Source: JAVBKA01 sp031546715 (GTDB lineage Bacteria; Bacillota; Clostridia; Oscillospirales; UBA929). From it: a stretch of 27,943 bases of DNA. The notes beneath the pieces were generated by a model. That model saw only the letters and a list, made by a program, of their open reading frames with translations, was not told the DNA's origin and did not search any database. Positions 7,532 to 15,060 of this stretch are shown here, one piece after another (positions within the stretch are counted from its first letter, which is position 1; the number at the start of each line of letters is the position of its first letter). The stretch lies in assembly GCA_031546715.1 (NCBI GenBank), contig JAVBKA010000135.1:1-27943 (forward strand), written 5' to 3'. The translations under genes and the position numbers were made by a program.

Positions 7532-9256
7532 ATGGACTACAGGGCAGAGTATGAAAAATGGCTTAATTCTCAATTTATCAGTGAAGATGAGTTAGCTGAG
7601 CTAAAGAGTATTAAGGACGACGACACCGCAATCAAGGAGCGTTTCTATGCGCCCTTGCAGTTCGGCACTGCTGGACTAAGAGGCACTATGGGACCTGGAA
7701 TCAACCGTATGAATGTCCACGTGGTCAGACAAACCACTCAGGCACTTGCAAATTTAGTGCTTAGTTCCTCGCCAAAGAATCAGCAAAAAACCGTTGCGGT
7801 CTGCTATGACTGCCGTAACAACAGCGCACTTTATGCCAAGGAAGCGTCCTGCGTCTTTGCCGCCAGCGGCATAAATGTTTTACTGTTTGACGCTTTACGT
7901 CCTACACCAGAGCTTAGCTTCGCCATTCGTGAGTACAACTGCATTGCAGGAATAAATATTACCGCCTCCCACAATCCCAAGGAGTACAACGGCTACAAGG
8001 TTTACTGGGATGATGGCGCACAACTCCCGCCCGAACACGCCTCTCATGTTGCGGCAGAAATGCAGAAAATCGACATTTTCCGCGGCTTTTTGACCATGTC
8101 CTACGAAGAAGCTCTTGCAAAAGGCACAATTAAGCTCCTAGACGACCATGCCGATAAAGCCTTCCTGGACTTAGTGCTTTGCAACTCCGTTCAGCAGGAA
8201 AGCGTAAGGGCAGTCGCCTCAACCTTCAAGCTGGTGTATACCCCCTTCCACGGCGCAGGTCATGCGTTAGTCCCCGCCGCTCTAAAAGCCCTCGGCTTCA
8301 AGTATGTTATATGTGTTCCGGAGCAGATGACTATAGACGGCAACTTCCCCACGGTTAAGTCCCCAAATCCAGAGGATAAGGCAGGCTTTGCCAAGGCTAT
8401 CGAGCTTGCACAATCCGTTGAAGCTACCCTGATTATCGGCACAGACCCTGACGCTGATCGCGTGGGTATCGTCTGCCGCAATACCGAGGGAGAATATGTT
8501 ACACTTTCAGGCAATCAGGTGGGGGTTTTACTCCTTGATTACCTTATCAGAGCCCATAAAGAAAAAGGCACGCTACCTAAAAACCCCGCTGCGATTAAGA
8601 CCATTGTCACCACTGAAATGGCGCGCAAAGTCGCCGAATCCAACGGCGTAGCAATTTTTGACACCTTCACGGGCTTCAAATTCATGGCGGAAAAAATAAA
8701 AGAATTTGAAACTGCCCATTCTCATAATTACATACTGGCTTACGAGGAAAGCTATGGCTATCTAGTTGGTAACCACGCCCGCGACAAAGACGCCGTTACC
8801 GCTTCCATGCTTATTGCCGAGATGGCTGCATGGTATGCCTGCAAGAGCATGACCTTGTATGACGCTATGGAGAAGCTTTACAAAAAGTACGGCTTCTATG
8901 GCGAGCAAACGCTCAATCTCGTTATGCCAGGTGTTTCAGGAATGGAAAAAATGGCGGGCATTATGGATGGGCTGCGTTGCAAGCCTCCTGAAAATATCGG
9001 CGGTACAAAGGTTTTAGCCGTTCGTGACTACTTAACGGGTGAGCGGCGCGACCTTATTAAAAATACGTCAGCCAAGATTGATTTGAAGGACAGCAATGTT
9101 CTTTCCTACGAACTTGAGGACGGCACAAGATTTATTGTCCGCCCATCGGGAACAGAGCCGAAAATCAAGGTGTATATCCTCGCCCAAGGCAAGAGCCACC
9201 AGGAGTGCAACGAGAAAATCTCAGCATATTCAGTCTTTGCGGAAGGACTTAAGTAA
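7532..9256 (+). CDS. Phosphoglucomutase/phosphomannomutase (alpha-D-phosphohexomutase family)
   Basis: 574 residues, typical of the long bacterial PgcA-type enzymes. They interconvert glucose-1-phosphate and glucose-6-phosphate (or the mannose equivalents) in the cytoplasm through a phosphoserine. All four family loops are present: the phosphoserine loop TASHNPKEYNGYK (S146), the Mg loop TDPDADR (D305, D307, D309), the sugar-specificity loop EESYG (405-409), and the phosphate-binding RPSGTEPK from R537. GAESYG/EESYG-type specificity loops fit glucose/mannose phosphate rather than GlcN. The product would feed wall-polymer nucleotide sugars, and it connects to the glycogen phosphorylase at 15061. 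Ribosome site AAAGGGCGAG precedes the ATG. Confidence 0.92.
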   Translation: MDYRAEYEKWLNSQFISEDELAELKSIKDDDTAIKERFYAPLQFGTAGLRGTMGPGINRMNVHVVRQTTQALANLVLSSSPKNQQKTVAVCYDCRNNSALYAKEASCVFAASGINVLLFDALRPTPELSFAIREYNCIAGINITASHNPKEYNGYKVYWDDGAQLPPEHASHVAAEMQKIDIFRGFLTMSYEEALAKGTIKLLDDHADKAFLDLVLCNSVQQESVRAVASTFKLVYTPFHGAGHALVPAALKALGFKYVICVPEQMTIDGNFPTVKSPNPEDKAGFAKAIELAQSVEATLIIGTDPDADRVGIVCRNTEGEYVTLSGNQVGVLLLDYLIRAHKEKGTLPKNPAAIKTIVTTEMARKVAESNGVAIFDTFTGFKFMAEKIKEFETAHSHNYILAYEESYGYLVGNHARDKDAVTASMLIAEMAAWYACKSMTLYDAMEKLYKKYGFYGEQTLNLVMPGVSGMEKMAGIMDGLRCKPPENIGGTKVLAVRDYLTGERRDLIKNTSAKIDLKDSNVLSYELEDGTRFIVRPSGTEPKIKVYILAQGKSHQECNEKISAYSVFAEGLK

Positions 9257-9279
9257 CTACAGATTAACTCGCAAACATT

Positions 9280-9404
9280 ATCATGCTCCCTTAACCCTGT
9301 CGCTCCGACATCCAGCAAAGCCTTAAAAGGCTTAGCTGAATGTCTGCACTTTTCGCAAAAATATGCAAGCATATTTTTACTACCGGGTTAATCCGCACTT
9401 ACTC
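9280..9404 (+). repeat. Structured intergenic repeat, copy A
   Basis: About 125 bases between the phosphohexomutase gene and typA, sharing with copy B its left end (ATCATGCTCCC.TAACCC), a middle TCTGC.CTTTT segment, and its right end (ATATTTT.ACTAC.GG..TAA.CCGCACT.ACT). Hairpin 1: arms 9307-9322 and 9329-9344 (14 of 16 pairs, loop TTAAAA). Hairpin 2: AAAAATATGC (9357-9366) with GCATATTTTT (9369-9378). Outer arms: TTAACCC (9291-9297) with GGGTTAA (9385-9391). The three stems imply a three-way-junction fold. No coding frame is plausible. Confidence 0.75.
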
Positions 9405-9451
9405 AAAAACTAACGACTAATACCCATACTATAGATAAGGCAGGCTAAAAT

Positions 9452-11257
9452 TTGGAACTTCGTAACATCGCAATCATCGCCCACGTCGACCACGGAAAAA
9501 CTACTCTTGTTGATGAAATGTTATCTCAAGCAGGTTCTTTCCGTGAAAATCAGAATGTTCAAGAGAGAGTAATGGACTCCGGCGACCTTGAACGTGAGCG
9601 GGGAATCACAATTCTGGCAAAAAACACCTCCATTCGCTACAAGGGAATTAAAGTCAACATCGTTGACACACCGGGACATGCTGACTTCTCTGGCGAGGTT
9701 GAGCGAATCCTGAAAATGGTTTCTGGCGTTTTACTTTTGGTAGACGCCGCTGAAGGTCCTATGCCTCAGACACGTTTTGTTCTTCGCCGTGCCTTAGAGT
9801 TAAATCACAAGGTTATTGTCGTCGTTAATAAAATTGACCGTCCTGACGCGCGCATTTATGAGGTTATTGATGAGGTCTTAGAGCTGTTAATGGACTTAGA
9901 AGCCAACGACGAACAGCTTAATTCCCCTATGCTTTTCTGCTCCGGTCGTGCAGGTACAGCCTCGCTGTCACCTGAGGACGCTGGAAGTGACCTTGTACCC
10001 CTGTTTGATAAAATCTTGGAGCATATCTCCCCGCCTGACGTTACCCCCGACGGACCTACTCAGCTTTTAGTTTCCTCTATTGACTATAACGAGTATGTAG
10101 GTCGAATCGGAATCGGACGTGTGGAGCGTGGCTCTATTTCCGCTGGGCAGGACGTTATTATTTGCAACTACAACTCTGGCGCAAGCCCTTATAGGTCGAA
10201 AATTGTCAATTTGTACGAAATTGAAGACTTACGCCGTGTACCTGTTGAAACAGCCGAAGCGGGTGCAATTGTATGCTTCTCAGGCGCAGAAAATGTCACC
10301 ATCGGCGATACTGTGTGCGAAACACAAAACGTTGAGCCACTGCCTTTTGTAAAGATTTCCGAGCCAACGGTTGAAATGACCTTTAGCGTCAACGACAGCC
10401 CCTTTGCTGGTCGCGAGGGTAAATATGTCACCAGCCGCAACCTTCGTGAACGCCTGTACCGTGAGCTGCTTAAGGACGTTTCCCTCAGAGTAAACGACAC
10501 TGACACCACCGAGGCTTGGAACGTTTCAGGCAGAGGTGAAATGCACCTCTCAATCCTCATGGAAACCATGCGCCGTGAAGGTTATGAGTTTCAGGTGTCC
10601 ACTCCCCGCGTACTTTTCAAGGAAGTTGACGGAGAACGCCACGAGCCTCTTGAACGTCTGATTTGTGACGTGCCTGAAACCTGTGTGGGTGCAGTCATGG
10701 AAAAAATGGGCACACGTAAGGGCGAGCTTGCCCACATGAACCCCCTCGGAAACCGTATGCGCCTTGAGTTTTTAATCCCCTCACGCGGTCTTTTCGGTTA
10801 CCGCAACGAATTTTTAACCGATACCCGTGGCGAAGGCATAATGTCCAGCGTTTTGGAGGGTTATGTTCCCTTCAAGGGCGAAATTTCACGCAGACTTAAC
10901 GGCTCATTAGTCGCCTTTGAAACTGGCGAAGCCGTAGGCTACGGTTTGTCTGGCGCACAGGAGCGCGGAATATTGTTTATCTCCCCAGGCACGCCTGTAT
11001 ATTCAGGGCAGATTGTTGGGCAAAATGCAAAGGCAGATGATATGGTTGTCAACGTCTGCAAGAAAAAACAGCTCACAAATATGCGCGCCTCTGGCAGTGA
11101 CGATTCCTTACGCCTGATTACTCCCAGAACCTTTAGCTTAGAACAGGCAATAGAGTTTATTGCCGACGACGAGCTTTTAGAAATAACTCCTCATAGCATT
11201 CGCCTTCGCAAGCGCGTTTTGCAGCATGACCAGAGAATGAGATTGCTAAAAAAGTAG
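9452..11257 (+). CDS. typA: Ribosome-associated translational GTPase TypA/BipA
   Basis: 601 residues. The start must be TTG at 9452: an in-frame TAA lies six bases upstream and the reading MELRNIAIIAHVDHGKTT matches the family N-terminus; AAGG lies upstream. GTPase motifs: G1 AHVDHGKTT (10-18), the switch-I RERGIT, G3 DTPGHADF (from D72) and G4 NKID (126-129). EF-G-like domains II and III/V follow, with GRGEMHLSILMETMRREGYE and the TypA-specific C-terminal domain (GSDDSLRLITPR, EFIADDELLEITPHSIRLRKR). TypA/BipA binds the ribosome at the A site and supports assembly and stress or cold adaptation. It stands alone, flanked on both sides by copies of the structured repeat. Confidence 0.97.
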   Translation: MELRNIAIIAHVDHGKTTLVDEMLSQAGSFRENQNVQERVMDSGDLERERGITILAKNTSIRYKGIKVNIVDTPGHADFSGEVERILKMVSGVLLLVDAAEGPMPQTRFVLRRALELNHKVIVVVNKIDRPDARIYEVIDEVLELLMDLEANDEQLNSPMLFCSGRAGTASLSPEDAGSDLVPLFDKILEHISPPDVTPDGPTQLLVSSIDYNEYVGRIGIGRVERGSISAGQDVIICNYNSGASPYRSKIVNLYEIEDLRRVPVETAEAGAIVCFSGAENVTIGDTVCETQNVEPLPFVKISEPTVEMTFSVNDSPFAGREGKYVTSRNLRERLYRELLKDVSLRVNDTDTTEAWNVSGRGEMHLSILMETMRREGYEFQVSTPRVLFKEVDGERHEPLERLICDVPETCVGAVMEKMGTRKGELAHMNPLGNRMRLEFLIPSRGLFGYRNEFLTDTRGEGIMSSVLEGYVPFKGEISRRLNGSLVAFETGEAVGYGLSGAQERGILFISPGTPVYSGQIVGQNAKADDMVVNVCKKKQLTNMRASGSDDSLRLITPRTFSLEQAIEFIADDELLEITPHSIRLRKRVLQHDQRMRLLKK

Positions 11258-11310
11258 TTTTCAGCATGTTTACCACCACTTTAGTAGCAACAAAATTACA
11301 TCTCTTCGAT

Positions 11311-11427
11311 ATCATGCTCCCCTAACCCAGTCGCACGGCACACATCAATGCCATAAGTGGCATTGATGTGCGTCTGCGCTTTTTGTGAAAATAGCATATT
11401 TTCACTACTGGACTAACCCGCACTCAC
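11311..11427 (+). repeat. Structured intergenic repeat, copy B
   Basis: About 117 bases between typA and the GT2 gene, homologous to copy A at both ends. Hairpin 1 is a perfect 12-bp stem (CACATCAATGCC, 11341-11352, with 11359-11370; loop ATAAGT), quite different in sequence from hairpin 1 of copy A. Hairpin 2 is GTGAAAATA (11385-11393) with TATTTTCAC (11397-11405), also changed on both sides relative to A. Outer arms CCAGT (11327-11331) and ACTGG (11407-11411). Preserved stems with changed bases indicate that the fold, not the sequence, is conserved. Confidence 0.75.
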
Positions 11428-11447
11428 TTTACTAAGGAGGGTCTTTC

Positions 11448-12398
11448 TTGAGCATTACATTATCTGTTGTTGTACCTCTTTATAACGAAGAGGAGGTTAT
11501 CCGTGAGTCTTACAAGCAGCTTGCAGAGGTGCTAAAAAGCTCTGGAGAGACTTACGAGCTCATTTTTGTTAATGACGGCAGCCGTGATAAAACCTGGGAA
11601 ATCGCCCTTGGACTTGCCGAAAAGGACGAAAATTTAAAGCTTATCGGCTTTTCTCGTAACTTTGGTCATCAACCTGCAATTACTGCGGGCATGAACAAGG
11701 CCGTGGGCGATGCTATAATCGTTATAGACGCCGACCTGCAAGACCCGCCAAAGGTTATGCTGGAAATGCTGAAAAAGTGGCGTGAGGGTTACGCAGTTGT
11801 TTATGGCAGACGCACTGTCCGCAAGGGCGAAACCTTCTTTAAAAAAGTTACGGCAAAGGTTTTTTACCGCACACTAAACGCCATGACGGACGTTGACATC
11901 CCAGTTGACGCAGGAGATTTCAGACTGCTTGACCGCAGTGTGGTGGAGGCTTTGAAGGCATTGCCTGAGCGCAACCGCTATGTAAGAGGGCTTGTAAGCT
12001 GGGTAGGGTTTAAGCAAACCTTTGTTGAATATGTACGCGAGGAACGTTTTGCAGGTGAAACCAAGTACCCTCTAAAAAAAATGCTCAAGCTTGCCACAGA
12101 CGCCCTAACGTCCTTTTCCTACAAGCCCTTAAAGCTGTCCATATATGTGGGTGTTATAATTTCTCTAATCAGCTTTCTGGCGTTACTTGGAATATTAATT
12201 CAACGAGTATTCTTTCCAGAAACTGTTGAACTTTCAGGTTGGGCTTCTCTTGCGGTTATAAGCCTCTTTTTTAACGGAATTGTATTGGTAATGCTGGGGA
12301 TAATCGGTGAATACATCGGTAGAATCTATGATGAAACCAAGGGTCGTCCTCAATATATAATCGGCAGCATGATAAATTTTGATGATTCTGACAAATAG
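11448..12398 (+). CDS. Membrane-anchored family 2 glycosyltransferase (polyprenyl-phosphate type)
   Basis: 316 residues from a TTG start; a near-perfect AAGGAGG (11434-11440) seven bases upstream decides it. The N-terminal GT-A domain begins SVVVPLYNEEEVI and carries the DxD motif in VIDADLQDPP (D94, D96), with GDFRLLDR and ERNRYVRGLVSWVG as in the DPM1/GtrB/ArnC-like group. Two hydrophobic segments near the C-terminus (about 225-250 and 262-285) and the ending GEYIGRIYDETKGRPQYII match GtrB-like proteins that transfer a sugar from a nucleotide donor to undecaprenyl phosphate at the inner membrane face. The sugar is not predictable. It is probably part of envelope polymer decoration. Confidence 0.9.
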   Translation: MSITLSVVVPLYNEEEVIRESYKQLAEVLKSSGETYELIFVNDGSRDKTWEIALGLAEKDENLKLIGFSRNFGHQPAITAGMNKAVGDAIIVIDADLQDPPKVMLEMLKKWREGYAVVYGRRTVRKGETFFKKVTAKVFYRTLNAMTDVDIPVDAGDFRLLDRSVVEALKALPERNRYVRGLVSWVGFKQTFVEYVREERFAGETKYPLKKMLKLATDALTSFSYKPLKLSIYVGVIISLISFLALLGILIQRVFFPETVELSGWASLAVISLFFNGIVLVMLGIIGEYIGRIYDETKGRPQYIIGSMINFDDSDK

Positions 12399-12439
12399 CC
12401 ACTTGGATAAATATTACCTTATTTTATTCGCTTGTTAAA

Positions 12440-12460
12440 ACGATAAAATTATCGTCTTTT
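12440..12460 (+). terminator. Weak AT-rich terminator-like hairpin after the GT2 gene
   Basis: ACGATAA (12440-12446) and TTATCGT (12449-12455) form a short stem followed by CTTTTAT. With the AAAA/TTTT flanks it can act in either direction, but the stem is A/T-rich and the loop tight, so termination strength is doubtful. Confidence 0.35.
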
Positions 12461-12498
12461 ATCGGTGATTAGTATCTAACTATGAAAGGATTTTACAC

Positions 12499-13215
12499 AT
12501 GCTGAGAGTTACGATTTGGAACGAACATTTACAGGACAAAACTCAGGCAAACGTTATTGCAACATATCCCGATGGTATTAACGCCGGTGTTGGCAAGGCC
12601 TTTGAGAGCGAAAAGGATATCACTATTCAATACGCAACTATGGACATGCCCGACCACGGGCTGACGCAAGACGTTATTGACAATACCGATGTACTTATCT
12701 GGTGGGCTCATTGCGGTCATGATAAAGTGGAAGATGCAATTGCGGCTCGTGTAATCGAAGCCGTCCATAAGAGTATGGGCTTCATTGCCTTACATTCCGC
12801 CCATCTTTCCAAGCCCTTTACCCGCCTACTGGGAAGTACTGGAACTCTCCGCTGGCGTGACAACGACCGCGAGCGCATCTGGGTCACAAGCCCCGCCCAC
12901 CCTATTGCTCAGGGTCTGCCCGAATACTTCGAGCTGCCAGTTGAGGAAATGTACGGCGAACATTTTGACGTTCCCAACCCCGATGACGTCGTGTTTATCG
13001 GTTGGTTTGCAGGGGGCGAGGTTTTCCGTTCCGGCATGACATGGCGCCGCGGCTACGGTAAAGTGTTTTACTTTCAGCCAGGACATGAGGAGTACCCCAC
13101 CTACTTCGACAAAAATATTCAACAAGTGCTCCGCAATGCTGCTCGTTGGGCTGCGCCCACAATGCGCCGCGCGGAAATAGCCTGCCCAAACCCAAAGCCT
13201 TTGGAAACGGTTTAG
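12499..13215 (+). CDS. ThuA-like protein (trehalose utilisation family)
   Basis: 238 residues, beginning LRVTIWNEHLQDK and showing the ThuA-like class-I amidotransferase-type fold: YPDGINAGVGKAF, VLIWWAHCGHD, GFIALHSAHLSKPF, a SPAHPIAQGLP segment, E.YGEHFDVP, and the closing GYGKVFYFQPGHEEYPTY. No signal peptide is visible. ThuA is associated with trehalose/sucrose catabolism in rhizobia; the biochemical activity of the wider family is unsettled. Here there is no sugar ABC transporter or oxidoreductase next door, so the substrate cannot be inferred. AAAGGA precedes the ATG. It converges with the lipoprotein gene at 14732, with a strong hairpin between. Confidence 0.88.
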   Translation: MLRVTIWNEHLQDKTQANVIATYPDGINAGVGKAFESEKDITIQYATMDMPDHGLTQDVIDNTDVLIWWAHCGHDKVEDAIAARVIEAVHKSMGFIALHSAHLSKPFTRLLGSTGTLRWRDNDRERIWVTSPAHPIAQGLPEYFELPVEEMYGEHFDVPNPDDVVFIGWFAGGEVFRSGMTWRRGYGKVFYFQPGHEEYPTYFDKNIQQVLRNAARWAAPTMRRAEIACPNPKPLETV

Positions 13216-13270
13216 ACCGTTGATGACATCCCCCTATTGAAACTTTCTAACAAAATTAACTGCGTGTAAC

Positions 13271-13304
13271 ATTAAGCCGCCCAATGGGCGGCTTAATTAT
13301 TTAG
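13271..13304. terminator. Bidirectional terminator between convergent genes
   Basis: A perfect 12-bp stem, ATTAAGCCGCCC (13271-13282) with GGGCGGCTTAAT (13286-13297), loop AAT, followed by TATTTAG. It lies 55 bases after the ThuA stop and about 30 bases beyond the end of the minus-strand lipoprotein gene, placed to stop both. The T-run is short. Confidence 0.7.
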
Positions 13305-13334
13305 AACTATGTTGCCCTATTTGCCACTAAAGGA

Positions 13335-14732
13335 TTACTCCCCATCACCATATAAAGTAATTTTTTTAGCACTAAACATGTCCCCAATTAACTCGTATTC
13401 TATTTCGATTTGCCCCATATACTTACCGTCAATATTATGTATACGGTTGCTCGAATATAGATTATCGCCGACATCATACGTGAAAACATCCTCAATTCTG
13501 GTATAGTGACTGAACGCATCCTCAACGCTTTGGAAATTTAGTGGGTCATAACCCCACGTACTCAAACGGTTTTTTGTGATAGCCAGAGTTGAATCCTTAT
13601 ACTTTAAATGAAAAAAAGCGGCATTTTCTGAAAATTCTACATTTTCATTAATTACATCAATAGCATTCTCGATTTTATATTCAGTTAGCGTTTTTTTATC
13701 AAATATATGTATTTCTTCTGTAGCCTTATATGAATCTCCTGTCGTAAAACTAACGATAATTTCGGATACATTATCGCCATTCAAATCAGCTACGTCTAGG
13801 TTTCTATAAAACGATTCCTTCGGGCACTTACCTTTAAAGTTCACTTCATTCCGCCCCAATGTAAGTTTAAAATGTGTATAAAAATCACCGATAAGGCTTT
13901 TATCTATAACGCTTAGTGTTACGTCACCTCTGGTTATAGATTTATTATTCAAGCTATTATAAGCTAGATCAAATGACTTCGCATATTCGTCAAAATACTT
14001 GCTTTCTATATCATAATTTTCTCTGTGTATTTTATTATTAATAATAACAATTGGGTAACTGAGTTTTATCGTCGAAACTCCTTCATAATCATTCGGACGT
14101 GGTCCCCTATCATTAGTATCAATCCAAATAGTATAATCGTCGCAGTAAAAGTGAATCCAACCAACATCAGATTGTTGTTCCGTAGTATAGGTGTAATCTA
14201 AAATATTACTATCGCTTAAAAACTTCTCTAAAGGCATCTGTTCTACTGCCTCAGGGTACACTTCGCCAATTGTTGATATGATTCCTGCACATTTAAGCTG
14301 ACTTCTATATTCGGCACTCATTTCATCTAAGTGCGGAAAATCTGACATCCCATAGAAATAGTAAAGTAGCTTACTCCCAGACATGCCCAAACACTGCCCG
14401 ATGGTATCTGGAATACCAAAATCTCGATATTCTAGTTCGGGGTTTTCTTGCATGAGTAAATCATAGTCTTTGCCAATTTCACTAAGGCTGTCCAACTTAG
14501 GCATGGCATTTACTAAGGTTGATGTATTCGTTGGCTCTATGGTCGTACTTGGCGATGTCTCGGCTGATGGGGATATAGGTGTCTCTGACACAGACGCCGA
14601 GGGAGTGGGTTCTTTCTCCCCTTCGGAAACTATTGGCGGTGTAATACTTGCAGACGGCGATACCCCGCAGGCTGTTATCGTTAGTAATAATGCGAATGAA
14701 ATGGCAAACACTGCAAATTTTCTAAAGTTCAT
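13335..14732 (-). CDS. Lipoprotein of unknown function with Ca-binding-like repeat motif
   Basis: 465 residues. ATG at 14732 with AAGGTG upstream. The signal peptide ends in a lipobox LTITAC (Cys22); residues ~23-75 are a Ser/Thr/Pro/Glu-rich spacer, so the folded part should sit outside the membrane. No family is recognised. Around residues 305-320, DVADLNGDNVSEIIV resembles a DxNxDG-type (VCBS/FG-GAP or dockerin-like) calcium loop; the C-terminal part appears beta-rich. The gene is visibly AT-richer than its neighbours (many ATA, TTA, AAT codons) and is the only minus-strand gene between the kinase and the right edge, so lateral acquisition is possible. It shares with the DUF4846 protein the same lipobox-plus-PST-linker design but no other clear similarity. 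Confidence 0.82.
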   Translation of the reverse strand: MNFRKFAVFAISFALLLTITACGVSPSASITPPIVSEGEKEPTPSASVSETPISPSAETSPSTTIEPTNTSTLVNAMPKLDSLSEIGKDYDLLMQENPELEYRDFGIPDTIGQCLGMSGSKLLYYFYGMSDFPHLDEMSAEYRSQLKCAGIISTIGEVYPEAVEQMPLEKFLSDSNILDYTYTTEQQSDVGWIHFYCDDYTIWIDTNDRGPRPNDYEGVSTIKLSYPIVIINNKIHRENYDIESKYFDEYAKSFDLAYNSLNNKSITRGDVTLSVIDKSLIGDFYTHFKLTLGRNEVNFKGKCPKESFYRNLDVADLNGDNVSEIIVSFTTGDSYKATEEIHIFDKKTLTEYKIENAIDVINENVEFSENAAFFHLKYKDSTLAITKNRLSTWGYDPLNFQSVEDAFSHYTRIEDVFTYDVGDNLYSSNRIHNIDGKYMGQIEIEYELIGDMFSAKKITLYGDGE

Positions 14733-14928
14733 TTAATAATCACCTTTTCTACGATTTTTACACTATTAATACTCTTATAATAATCTTAGCCTACATGATA
14801 TACTCAGAAAATGCAAGATAAATATACTTAATTTTTTTATATACAACAGTCCAATGCAAAGCTTTACTAAATAATCACTAATATTAACGCTAACACTCAC
14901 GCCGATAAACAACATACAAAACCCGCTC
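14733..14928. other. AT-rich divergent gap without recognised gene
   Basis: First part of the 328-base gap between the divergent lipoprotein and glgP genes. It is strongly AT-rich. Short frames exist, but none has a ribosome site or a plausible protein. It must contain the lipoprotein promoter, but no minus-strand -35/-10 pair stands out. The glgP promoter follows at 14929. Confidence 0.5.
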
Positions 14929-14957
14929 TTGTAAAATCTCTCAACAGAGTATATAAT
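14929..14957 (+). promoter_or_regulatory. Near-consensus sigmaA promoter for glgP
   Basis: TTGTAA (14929-14934), a 17-base spacer and perfect TATAAT (14952-14957). The predicted leader is about 97 nt and contains a perfect small hairpin, ATCAGG (14971-14976) with CCTGAT (14981-14986), loop CTGT. Confidence 0.7.
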
Positions 14958-15060
14958 GTAGCTGTTCAATATCAGGCTGTCCTGATTAATCATTTGGCTT
15001 CCCAGAAAGCTTGTACAATATATTTAGGGCATAGATTAAATTTTCAAAGGGGTGCTGCGT

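Noticed and set aside
9106..9372. An 88-codon minus-strand frame across the end of the phosphohexomutase gene and repeat copy A
   Set aside because: It is antisense to conserved coding sequence and reads through the hairpins of the repeat; no start signal.
9280..9404. tRNA-like or riboswitch-like fold in repeat copy A
   Set aside because: Three stems suggested a cloverleaf, but there is no T-loop (TTCRANNY), no CCA-compatible acceptor stem and no known aptamer core; copy B differs where a ligand pocket should be conserved.
14775..14993. A 72-codon hydrophobic minus-strand frame upstream of the lipoprotein gene
   Set aside because: It overlaps the near-consensus glgP promoter, lacks a ribosome site, and the hydrophobicity follows from AT-rich sequence.
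15052..15060. Upstream GTG start for glgP adding three residues
   Set aside because: It overlaps the AAAGGGG ribosome site, which is correctly spaced for the GTG at 15061.
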